From Paracoccaceae bacterium (GTDB lineage Bacteria; Pseudomonadota; Alphaproteobacteria; Rhodobacterales; Rhodobacteraceae): a stretch of 64,000 nucleotides of DNA. The stretch covers positions 806,001 through 870,000 of the forward strand of contig JAGQRW010000007.1 of NCBI GenBank assembly GCA_020425085.1, given 5' to 3'. Every line of letters starts with the position of its first letter. Positions within the stretch are counted from its first letter, which is position 1. The translations under genes were made by a program, and so were the position numbers. Of the stretch, positions 29,423-37,315 are shown in pieces. The notes under the pieces were generated by a model. It ran no database searches and was not told the DNA's origin. It saw only the letters and a list, made by a program, of their open reading frames with translations.

Positions 29423-31141
29423 TTACTTGGTCTTCTTGCGCGGTGCGGCGCTGTCGTCCGGGCCGAAGGTCGCGGTTGGGGTCCACCAGAGGGGAACCTG
29501 AACACCATCCTTTTCAAACCGTTCCGCAGCAGTTTTCCGGGCGATATCATAACCCGCCTGTGCGTGGCGCACCACGCCGATGCCGCTGTCGGTGGTCAGG
29601 CATGCCTCCAGCCGGACGTCGGCCTCGGCTGAGCCATCGGCGATCATGGTGACACCGGTATGAACAGCCTCACCCATGGAATAGTTCTCCTGAATCGCCA
29701 CCAGATCGGCACCTGCTGCCACGTTCAACAGCGCGTTAAGATAGGGCCAGTCGGAAATCAGGTCGGAACCATCCTTCATGCGCTCGGATTCAAACGTCGG
29801 GTTGACGATGGAACCTGAATCAAGGTTGTCGCGCGAAAATGCCACCGGGCCTTTCAATTCGCCCGAACGCACCATTTCGTTGACGCGCATGCCGAAGGCT
29901 TTCCTCTGACCAAAGCCGAGATAGCAGATTCGCGCCGGCAGCCCCTCGATCGGGATATGCTTGCGGGCAAGCTGGATCCAGCCCCTGACCAGATCGTCGT
30001 CGGCGAACATTTCCTCGACCAGATCGTCAAGCTTGGCCAGATCTTCGGCGTCGCGCGACATGCAGGTCCAGCGGAACGGGCCACGGCCTTCGCAGAACAG
30101 CGGGCGGATATAGGCGGCAACGAAACCGGGGATCTTCATCGCCTCGTCCACCGGCATGCCGGCGTCGCGGGCTTCCTTGCGCAAGGAGTTGCCGTATTCG
30201 AACACCTGAACGCCCTTGTCGGAAAACGCATTCATGATCTTGAGCTGTTCGATCATCGAGGCACCGGCCAGCTTGAAATAGCCGTCGCGGTCGGATTTGC
30301 GCATTTCGCGTGCCTGATCCACCGAAAGACCGTTGGGGATATAGGACAACGGGTCGTGCGCCGGTGTCATGTCGGTGATGATGTCGGGCATGAAGCCGCT
30401 GTCCTGTGCTCGTTTCAGAACATCGACCGCATTGCCGATCAGCGCGATGCCCAGGGGGCGTTTTTCGGCGGCGGCCTCTTTGGCTAGCTTCACCGCCTCG
30501 TCGAAATCCTCGACGATGACATCGCAATAACCGACCTTGAGGCGGTTTCGGGCAATGGTTTCGTCAACATCGGCACAGATGCAGACGCCGCCCAGCATGG
30601 TCATGGCGCGCGGCTGGTTGCCGCCCATGCCGCCCATGCCGGCGGTCAGCATTATGCGACCCTTGAGGCTGCCGCCAAATGCCTGATCGCCGATGGCCAC
30701 CAGCGTCTGAAAGGTGCCCTGAATGACGCCCTGCGTGCCGATATATTCCCAGGGTGCAGCGGTGTATTGTGCATAGATGGTCAGGTTCTTGTCCTGAAGA
30801 TCGTAAAAGATCGGCCAGGTCGCCTTCATGATGTTGGTGGTGGCCATCACCACGCGCGGCGCCAGGGTCGAAGTGCGGAAGATTGCCACCGGCATGCCGG
30901 ATTGCACCACCAGGGTTTCGTTGTTTTCCAGCTCGGTCAGGGATTTGACGATGGCGTGATAGCTTTCCCAGTTGCGCGCACATTTGCCGATGCCGCCATA
31001 GATCACCAATTCCTCGGGATGCTCGGCGTTTTCCATGTTGTTTTCCAGCATGCGCAGGATGGTTTCCTGCTTCCAGCCCTTGCAGCGCAGGTTGTTGCCG
31101 CCCATGGCGCGCACTTCGTACAGAATTTCCGGTTTGCCCAT
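29423..31141 (-). CDS. hutU: Urocanate hydratase-like enzyme, divergent
   Basis: A 572-residue urocanase-family protein with NAD+ bound at a glycine-rich site (TAGMGGMGGNQP, about 166-177). The catalytic-cysteine region ARICYLGFG (Cys406) and NEMVRSGELKGPV, DNLDSGS and SDWPYLNALLN are conserved. The usual HHGGGVG(M/Y)G-S-H-G motif downstream is replaced by QENYSMGEAVHTG (484-496). Urocanase hydrates urocanate to imidazolonepropionate. The changed motif suggests a distinct subfamily or a modified urocanate. It is the first gene of the minus-strand operon, preceded by an AGGAGG ribosome site. Confidence 0.85.
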   Translation of the reverse strand: MGKPEILYEVRAMGGNNLRCKGWKQETILRMLENNMENAEHPEELVIYGGIGKCARNWESYHAIVKSLTELENNETLVVQSGMPVAIFRTSTLAPRVVMATTNIMKATWPIFYDLQDKNLTIYAQYTAAPWEYIGTQGVIQGTFQTLVAIGDQAFGGSLKGRIMLTAGMGGMGGNQPRAMTMLGGVCICADVDETIARNRLKVGYCDVIVEDFDEAVKLAKEAAAEKRPLGIALIGNAVDVLKRAQDSGFMPDIITDMTPAHDPLSYIPNGLSVDQAREMRKSDRDGYFKLAGASMIEQLKIMNAFSDKGVQVFEYGNSLRKEARDAGMPVDEAMKIPGFVAAYIRPLFCEGRGPFRWTCMSRDAEDLAKLDDLVEEMFADDDLVRGWIQLARKHIPIEGLPARICYLGFGQRKAFGMRVNEMVRSGELKGPVAFSRDNLDSGSIVNPTFESERMKDGSDLISDWPYLNALLNVAAGADLVAIQENYSMGEAVHTGVTMIADGSAEADVRLEACLTTDSGIGVVRHAQAGYDIARKTAAERFEKDGVQVPLWWTPTATFGPDDSAAPRKKTK

Positions 31142-31186
31142 TTTTTCCTCCTGGGGGTTGATCGCTATGGCCGCTTGTTACCGGCG

Positions 31187-31204
31187 AAATGGTATATACA
31201 ACTT
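31187..31204. promoter_or_regulatory. Candidate HutC-type operator upstream of hutU
   Basis: The sequence AAATGGTATATACAACTT lies 46 bases upstream of the hutU start. It is nearly identical to the reverse complement of 32216-32233 in front of the TRAP genes and resembles the TTGTATATACAA-type sites known for HutC/GntR repressors. Its position is right for a repressor site in the hutU promoter. Confidence 0.65.
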
Positions 31205-31316
31205 AATACAACTCAGAATTCCGATTCTGTCAAGCGACAATCTTGTAGGCGGTTGTTACAGAAACCCTATCAGTCTAGGCCGGATCGACATTGGCCCAAG
31301 CAGGTTGTCCTGAACT

Positions 31317-31331
31317 TATACAATGTGTATA
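31317..31331. promoter_or_regulatory. Inverted repeat upstream of the hutC-like gene
   Basis: TATACA-ATG-TGTATA, a perfect 6-bp inverted repeat, lies 33 bases before the repressor start. It may be an autoregulatory site, but it shares only the TATA(T/C)A core with the other two operators. Confidence 0.4.
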
Positions 31332-31364
31332 TGCTGATTTATCAGCCCGATAGGCAAACCCGAA

Positions 31365-32123
31365 ATGAACCGACACAGCAATTCCGATCGCAACCCGCTT
31401 GCCGAAGGTGGCAATCATGCCCTGTCGCTGGGTCAGCGTATCCGCCAATATGTTCTGTCGCGGATCGACAGCGGCGAATGGCCCGAAGGCAGCCGCATCC
31501 CGTCCGAGGCCAAGCTGGTCGATCTGTTGGGCGCGTCACGCATGACCATCCACATCGCACTGCGCGATCTGTCGGCTGAGGGGGTGTTGCTGCGCAAGCA
31601 GGGGGCAGGTACCTTCGTGGCACCGCGCCGCCATCAGTCAACCTTTCTGGAATTGCGCAACATTCACGCCGAGATCATCGGGCGCGGCAACCTTCATACC
31701 ACCAACGTGTTGTCGCTGGAATCGCAGATTTCTGATCTTGCATCTGCGACAGAATTGAATGTTCCGCCGGGAACCACGGTATTTCATGCGGTGTTGGTGC
31801 ATCGTGAAAACGATCGCCCGATCCAGATCGAGGATCGAATCGTCAACCCGCAATTTGCGCCGGAGTTCATGAAACAGGACTATACGACTACCACGCCGAA
31901 CGAACATCTGATGGAAAATGGCCCGCTGGAAGAGGTGGAACATGTCATTCAGGCGGTGCTGGCGGATGCCTCCAACGCATCGCTGCTGGAGCTGGAGGTG
32001 GGCGATCCGGTGCTGTTGCTGCGCCGTCGCACCTGGTCGCGCGGCATGATCGCCACCTCGGCGCGACTATATCATCCGGGAATGCGGTTCAGCCTTGCCG
32101 GGCGGATGAAGGTACATCGCTGA
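31365..32123 (+). CDS. hutC: GntR-family repressor of the HutC type
   Basis: A 252-residue regulator with an N-terminal winged helix (SLGQRIRQYVLSRIDSGEWPEGSRIPSE, then ASRMTIHIALRDLSAEGVLLRKQGAGTFV) and a C-terminal UTRA ligand domain (VFHAVLVHRENDRPIQIEDRIVNP and PVLLLRRRTWSRG). HutC senses urocanate and derepresses histidine catabolism. It stands between the divergent hutUIGF operon and the TRAP-hutH genes, and likely binds the shared operator in front of both. Confidence 0.9.
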   Translation: MNRHSNSDRNPLAEGGNHALSLGQRIRQYVLSRIDSGEWPEGSRIPSEAKLVDLLGASRMTIHIALRDLSAEGVLLRKQGAGTFVAPRRHQSTFLELRNIHAEIIGRGNLHTTNVLSLESQISDLASATELNVPPGTTVFHAVLVHRENDRPIQIEDRIVNPQFAPEFMKQDYTTTTPNEHLMENGPLEEVEHVIQAVLADASNASLLELEVGDPVLLLRRRTWSRGMIATSARLYHPGMRFSLAGRMKVHR

Positions 32124-32215
32124 ACCCCGCCGACCGATATTCCAAAGCGTTTTCTGGCAGCAAATCAAAAACTGAAAATATCTCTTGACAGCATCCTGCA
32201 ATCCAACAGATGCTA

Positions 32216-32233
32216 AAGTTGCATATACCAATT
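32216..32233. promoter_or_regulatory. Candidate HutC-type operator upstream of the TRAP genes
   Basis: AAGTTGCATATACCAATT is, read on the minus strand, AATTGGTATATGCAACTT, matching the site before hutU at 16 of 18 positions. It lies 22 bases upstream of the binding-protein ATG. A TTGACA at 32185-32190 could be the -35 of the regulated promoter, with the operator over or just after the -10 region. Confidence 0.65.
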
Positions 32234-32255
32234 CACGCAACTTGGGAGCAAAGAC

Positions 32256-33344
32256 ATGCAAAGAAGAAAATTTCTAACCGGAAGTGCAATCGGAGCCGCC
32301 GGCGTTGCCCTGGCCGCACCGGCCCTGGCGCAATCACGCATTGAATGGGACATGGTGACCTCATGGCCAACCGGTGCGCCGGGTGTTGACGACAGTGCGC
32401 GCCGCATTGCTGCCCGCATTACCGAACTTTCAGATGGCCGCCTGACCATCAATGTTCATGGCGCCAACGAAATCGTACCTGCCTTTGGGGTGTTTGATGC
32501 GGTATCGCAGGGCGTGGCGCAGATGTACCACTCGGTTCCCGCCTACTGGACCTCGAAAAGCAAGGCGATCGGCCTGTTCGGCTCGTTTCCGTTCGGTCTG
32601 ACCGCGCCGGAACAGATGGGCTGGATGTATCACGGCGGCGGACAGGCGCTTTATGACAAAATCTATGGCGGCTTCGGCCTCAAGGGTTTCATCGCGGGCA
32701 ATTCCGGGCCGCAGTGGTTTGGCTGGTTCCGCAATGAAATCCACACGCTTGAAGATCTGCGCGGTTTGCGTATCCGTACCACCGGTTTTTCCGGCGAGAT
32801 GCTGCGCCGGGTCGGCGTGGCGGTCGTCACGCTGCCGGGCGGTGAAGTATTCCAGGCGCTTCAGGCTGGCACCATCGACGCGGGCGAATTCATCGGCCCG
32901 TGGAACGATTTTGCCTTCGGTTTCCATCAGGTTGCCAAGCATTACTACTATCCCGGCCCCGGCGAGCCTTCGTCGGCCGAGGAAATCGTGATGAACGCCG
33001 CCGCCTATGACGCGCTGCCGAATGACCTTAAACTGATCGTCAAGACCGTGGCCATGTCGGCATCCGAGGAAACCACCACGGATTACGACCTGAACCACGC
33101 CAAGGCGGTTCGGACATTGGTCAAGGATCACGGCGTTCAGCTTCACAAGGTACCCGACGAGATCCTCGCAGGGCTGGGCAAGGCAACGCAGGAACTGGTT
33201 TCCGATCTTTTGGCCGACAGCGATCCGCTTGTTGCTGAAACCATGGCAAGCTATGCTAAATTCCGTAACATCACCGCAGAATACGCTCGCTACAGCTATG
33301 CAGCGCAAATGAACGCCCGCACCCAGGACTTCCCCGAAGCCTGA
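32256..33344 (+). CDS. TRAP transporter substrate-binding protein (DctP)
   Basis: A 362-residue periplasmic binding protein. The N-terminus MQRRKFLTGSAIGAAG with cleavage near APALAQ is a Tat-like signal peptide. Typical family segments include LRGLRIRTTGFSGEMLRRVG and GTIDAGEFIGPWNDFAFGFHQVAKHYYYPG, which resembles the TakP/FcbT1-type (2-oxo acid or aromatic acid) branch. It is followed directly by DctQ and DctM, and by the ammonia-lyase, so its ligand is probably the compound the hut-like pathway degrades. Confidence 0.93.
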   Translation: MQRRKFLTGSAIGAAGVALAAPALAQSRIEWDMVTSWPTGAPGVDDSARRIAARITELSDGRLTINVHGANEIVPAFGVFDAVSQGVAQMYHSVPAYWTSKSKAIGLFGSFPFGLTAPEQMGWMYHGGGQALYDKIYGGFGLKGFIAGNSGPQWFGWFRNEIHTLEDLRGLRIRTTGFSGEMLRRVGVAVVTLPGGEVFQALQAGTIDAGEFIGPWNDFAFGFHQVAKHYYYPGPGEPSSAEEIVMNAAAYDALPNDLKLIVKTVAMSASEETTTDYDLNHAKAVRTLVKDHGVQLHKVPDEILAGLGKATQELVSDLLADSDPLVAETMASYAKFRNITAEYARYSYAAQMNARTQDFPEA

Positions 33345-33358
33345 TCCCGGAGGGATGG

Positions 33359-33910
33359 ATGAAAAGACTGGTCGCCGTCAGCCGCCTGCTCGATGCGCCT
33401 TCGCGCTTTGTCGGGGCATGGCTTTACTGGCTGGTGGCGGCCGTCGTTCTGTTGAAATTCGGAACAGTGGCCATGCGCTATCTGTTTTCGTCCACTTCGA
33501 TCAAGTTGCAAGATGGCGTGATCTACGCGCATGCGACCTTGTTCATGCTGATGGTCGGTTATGCCTGGCTGAAGGATGACCATGTGCGGGTCGATATGTT
33601 CTATGCAAGGATGTCGGCGCGCGCCAGGGCGGTGGTCGATCTGGCGTCGTTCCTGTTCGGGGTCGTACCGCTTTGCGTGATTCTTGGCTGGTTCTCCTGG
33701 CCCTATGTTCGCGCTGCCTGGGCGATACACGAAGGGGCGCTGTTTTTCGGCGGCCTGCCGTTCACCTATCTGTTGAAAACCGTGCTGCTTGGTTTTGTCT
33801 TTTTGTTGTTCGTGCAGGGGCTGGCGATCGCGCTTCGCGCCATTGCGGTGATTGCGGGTGAAGAGGTCGACGTGTTCGGCCTTGATGACAAAGCCAGCGA
33901 GCGGGGATAA
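33359..33910 (+). CDS. TRAP transporter small permease (DctQ)
   Basis: A 183-residue protein with four predicted membrane helices and the family stretch LMVGYAWLKDDHVRVDMFYARMSARARAVVDL. ATG 33359 follows a GGAGGG ribosome site; another ATG four bases upstream is out of frame. It lies 14 bases after the binding protein and 4 bases before DctM. Confidence 0.92.
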   Translation: MKRLVAVSRLLDAPSRFVGAWLYWLVAAVVLLKFGTVAMRYLFSSTSIKLQDGVIYAHATLFMLMVGYAWLKDDHVRVDMFYARMSARARAVVDLASFLFGVVPLCVILGWFSWPYVRAAWAIHEGALFFGGLPFTYLLKTVLLGFVFLLFVQGLAIALRAIAVIAGEEVDVFGLDDKASERG

Positions 33911-33914
33911 CGGC

Positions 33915-35492
33915 ATGAGCCAGCTTCCCCTTGATCTGCTGATGTTCGCAGCACTTTGCCTTGCGGTACTCAGTGGTGCGCCAATCGCCTTTGTGCTGGC
34001 AGGAACCGCCGCGTTTTTCGCAGTAATCGGCTGGTGGGCCGGGGTTCTCAACTTCAACCTGATCGGCGCCTTGCCGACGCGGGTTTTCAGTACGATGAAC
34101 TCCGAAACCCTGGTGGCGATCCCGCTGTTTGTGTTCATGGGCATGATCCTTGAACGCGCCAAGATCGCCGAGGACCTCTTGCGCACCATGGGTGCCTTGT
34201 TCGGCGGACTTCGCGGCGGGCTGGGGGTTTCAGTAACCATCGTCGGTGCGCTGCTGGCGGCCTCGACCGGTATCGTCGGTGCCACCACCGTCACCATGGG
34301 GCTGATGGCGCTGCCGGTGATGTTGCGCTATGGCTATGGGCCGGCTTATTCCAGCGGCATCATCTGTTCGGCGGGTACGCTTGGGCAGATCATTCCGCCG
34401 TCAACCGTTCTTATCATCATGGGCGAGGTGCTGTCGTCGGCCTATCAGCAGGCGCAGCATTCCCAGGGCAATTTCGCCGCCAAGACGATCAGCGTCGGCG
34501 AGTTGTTTGCCGGATCACTGCTGCCGGGCGTGATGCTGGTGGGTATCTATATCCTTTATCAACTGATCACTGCGTATTTGCGACCCGATCTTGCCCCCGC
34601 ACTACCGCCCGAAGCATCAGCCGCAGGCGAAGATGGAGCGACCGAGTTGCAGGCCTGGGATGTCATCAAGGTTCTGTTCCCGCCATTGGCCCTGATCGTG
34701 GCAGTACTGGGTTCGATCCTTGGCGGCGTTGCCACCGCGACCGAGGCGGCGGCGGTTGGTGCCGTCGGTGCCACCCTGCTGGCCGGGATGCGCAGCGGCC
34801 GCCATGTCTGGGCGATCTGGCTTACGGTGGTCGGACTGGCAATCCTGATGGTGATGGCGGCGAATTTCGACCTGAGGCTGGGCCGCCCCGAAGCGCCCGG
34901 TTCCGATCGCATCATTCTGGCACTTGCGGGCATCGTCGCTGCACTTGCGCTGGTCGGGCTTTTCGTCATCTGGCGGGATCTGGTAAAGGGTCGGGTGCTG
35001 GCCCCGGCGATGAATGCCACCGCGCGTACCACCAGCATGATTTTTACCATCGTTATCGGTGCCTTGCTGTTTTCGCTGGTGTTTCGCGGTCTTGGCGGCG
35101 ATGTCCGCATCAAGGAACTGCTGGAATCCGCCCCCGGCGGTGCGCATGGCGCCATGCTGGCGGTGCTGGTGATGATGTTCTTTCTCGGCATGTTTCTGGA
35201 CTACGTCGAGATCACCATCATCGCTATCCCGGTGGTCGGCCCGCCAATTCTGGCCTCGGGCATTGATCCGGTCTGGTTCGGGGTGTTGATCGCGCTGGTG
35301 TTGCAAACCTCGTTCCTGACACCGCCGGTCGGCTATACGCTGGCCTATCTGAGGTCGGTTGCACCTGCTTCGGTGACGACTCAGGCGATCTGGCTGGGGG
35401 CGCTGCCCTTCATCGGGCTGCAACTTCTGGCGGTGCTGATCATCTATTTCATGCCGTCCATTGCCACCTGGCTTCCGGCGCAGCTTTTCTGA
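33915..35492 (+). CDS. TRAP transporter large permease (DctM)
   Basis: A 525-residue multi-spanning membrane protein. Conserved DctM stretches are ETLVAIPLFVFMGMILERAKIAEDL, GIVGATTVTMGLMALPVML, CSAGTLGQIIPPSTVLIIMGEV and LQTSFLTPPVGYTLAYL. It is about 90-100 residues longer than ordinary DctM because of an extra hydrophobic section around 300-385, as seen in the branch that pairs with TakP/FcbT1-type binding proteins. The frame opens earlier, but ATG 33915 is 4 bases after DctQ. Confidence 0.92.
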   Translation: MSQLPLDLLMFAALCLAVLSGAPIAFVLAGTAAFFAVIGWWAGVLNFNLIGALPTRVFSTMNSETLVAIPLFVFMGMILERAKIAEDLLRTMGALFGGLRGGLGVSVTIVGALLAASTGIVGATTVTMGLMALPVMLRYGYGPAYSSGIICSAGTLGQIIPPSTVLIIMGEVLSSAYQQAQHSQGNFAAKTISVGELFAGSLLPGVMLVGIYILYQLITAYLRPDLAPALPPEASAAGEDGATELQAWDVIKVLFPPLALIVAVLGSILGGVATATEAAAVGAVGATLLAGMRSGRHVWAIWLTVVGLAILMVMAANFDLRLGRPEAPGSDRIILALAGIVAALALVGLFVIWRDLVKGRVLAPAMNATARTTSMIFTIVIGALLFSLVFRGLGGDVRIKELLESAPGGAHGAMLAVLVMMFFLGMFLDYVEITIIAIPVVGPPILASGIDPVWFGVLIALVLQTSFLTPPVGYTLAYLRSVAPASVTTQAIWLGALPFIGLQLLAVLIIYFMPSIATWLPAQLF

Positions 35493-35574
35493 CATGGCCG
35501 GAAAACGGCCCCAATAACGATATTGTAGGCGCGGCTTGTCCGCACCGGCCCCGCACAACCAAAAAGGACCGAAC

Positions 35575-37233
35575 ATGACACGAAACATTCCGCTTGGCGC
35601 CACGCCCTTGTCGCTTGATGACCTGATTGACGTCACCCGCAACGCTGCAAATCTGGAACTGGGTCAAACCACGCGCGACAGCATGCGCGTTTCCGAAGAT
35701 TGGGTGGCCGGATTTTCCGCCCGTATGGACAGCGGCGAAAAGACCGAGGCGGTCTATTCCATCAACACCGGCTTTGGCTCGCTTTCCGGGCGGCAGGCGT
35801 TTACCTCGTCAGCACAGGCGCGGGATTTGTCGCGCCGACTGGTGATCTCGAACGCCGCCGGGGTAGGGCGCGAGCTTGACGCCGAGGTGGTGCGCGCCGC
35901 CATGGTGATCCGCGCTGCCAGCCTGACACGCGGCTATTCCGCCGTCAGGGCAGTGGTGGTGGATACCATCCTTGCCATGCTGGAAAAGGGCGTGACACCT
36001 TGGGTGCCGGAATACGGCTCGCTCGGGGCCAGCGGTGATCTGATCCCCTTGGCGCATATGGCGCTGGTGATGTCGCGCGATGAGGCGGACGATATCGAGA
36101 TCGACAGCGGCAAGGCGTGGTTCAACGGCAAGCTGATGACCGGCATGGCAGCGATGAAAGCCGCCGGGATCGAGCGTATCGTCTTGGGGCCGAAAGAGGG
36201 GCTGGCGCTATTGAACGGCACTTCATTTTCCACGGCGCAGACGGCGCTGGCGCTGGCGGATGCGGAAAATCTGGTGGCCAGCGCCGAGGTTGCCGCCGCC
36301 ATGTCGATCGAGGCATTGATGGGATTTGGCGATGCCTTCATCCCCGAACTTCATCAGGCACGCGGCCATCAGGGCCAGATCGAATGCGCCGCCAATATCC
36401 GCGCCTTGCTGCAAGGCAGCGGGTTGATCGACGGCGGCATCGGCGTTGACCCGAAACGCCAGCCGCCACAGGACGCCTATTCGCTCCGTTGCGTGCCGCA
36501 GGTGCTGGGGCCGGTGCGTGATACGCTGAAATTCATCCGCGGCGTGGTCGAGACCGAGATCAACGCCGCCACTGACAACCCGCTGATCTTTGCCGACAAG
36601 CTGCCGGGGCGGAACCTCAAGGCGATATCAGGTGGCAACTTTCATGCCGAATACGTCGCCTTTGCTGCGGATTTCCTGTCGATCGTGGTTACGGAAATCG
36701 GCAATATCGCCGAACGCCGCCTGTTTCGTCTGAACGACGGCACGCTCAATCGTGGCCTGCCAGACATGCTGGTGGCCAGCGAACATGTGGGCATGGATTG
36801 CGGCTATATGCTGCCGCAATATCTGGCGGCGGCGCTGGTATCCGATTGCAAGACGCTGGCACATCCCGACAGTGTGGATTCGATCCCGACCTGTTCCAAT
36901 CAGGAAGATCACGTTTCGATGGCCAACAACGCCGGCAGGCACGCCCGCCAGATCGTCAAGAACATCGAAAACGTGGTGGGGATCGAGGTGTTGATGGCCG
37001 CGCAGGCGCTGGAACTGAGGCTGAAAGAGCAGAACAAGGGCCGCGACATACTGGCGCCCGCCAGCAATGCGGTTCTGGCGATGCTGCGCGACACCGCCAC
37101 CAGCGACGGGCGAAAAGTTGATCACCTCAGCCGCGATGTGGTGCTGTATCCCCGGCTGGAGGCGGCGACGGCGCTGGTGCATTCGGGTGCGGTCCTGACG
37201 GCTGCCCGCAAGGCAACGGGTGCGGCGCAATAG
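35575..37233 (+). CDS. hutH: MIO-type ammonia-lyase, histidine ammonia-lyase-like
   Basis: A 552-residue enzyme of the histidine/phenylalanine/tyrosine ammonia-lyase family. The MIO cofactor triad Ala152-Ser153-Gly154 lies in GSLGASGDLIPLAHM; catalytic Tyr61 is in VYSINTGFG; NQEDHVSM carries the Glu that contacts imidazole in histidine lyases. The selectivity pair is Ser92-Asn93 (LVISNAAGVG), where histidine lyases have Ser-His, tyrosine lyases His-Leu and phenylalanine lyases Phe-Leu. AAAAAGGACC precedes the ATG. It follows the TRAP transporter and is probably under the same HutC-type control. Histidine is the default substrate; the Asn is a reason for doubt. Confidence 0.85.
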   Translation: MTRNIPLGATPLSLDDLIDVTRNAANLELGQTTRDSMRVSEDWVAGFSARMDSGEKTEAVYSINTGFGSLSGRQAFTSSAQARDLSRRLVISNAAGVGRELDAEVVRAAMVIRAASLTRGYSAVRAVVVDTILAMLEKGVTPWVPEYGSLGASGDLIPLAHMALVMSRDEADDIEIDSGKAWFNGKLMTGMAAMKAAGIERIVLGPKEGLALLNGTSFSTAQTALALADAENLVASAEVAAAMSIEALMGFGDAFIPELHQARGHQGQIECAANIRALLQGSGLIDGGIGVDPKRQPPQDAYSLRCVPQVLGPVRDTLKFIRGVVETEINAATDNPLIFADKLPGRNLKAISGGNFHAEYVAFAADFLSIVVTEIGNIAERRLFRLNDGTLNRGLPDMLVASEHVGMDCGYMLPQYLAAALVSDCKTLAHPDSVDSIPTCSNQEDHVSMANNAGRHARQIVKNIENVVGIEVLMAAQALELRLKEQNKGRDILAPASNAVLAMLRDTATSDGRKVDHLSRDVVLYPRLEAATALVHSGAVLTAARKATGAAQ

Positions 37234-37315
37234 CACTTGATAATGCGGCGCTGGCGGTTTTCATTCGATAACAAGGGATTCGCCTATTCGATTGAAACAA
37301 CCAAGGCTTTGAACA

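Noticed and set aside
33915-35492. DctM about 100 residues longer than usual as a gene fusion
   Set aside because: Extra helices in this place are normal for the TRAP branch paired with TakP/FcbT1-like binding proteins.
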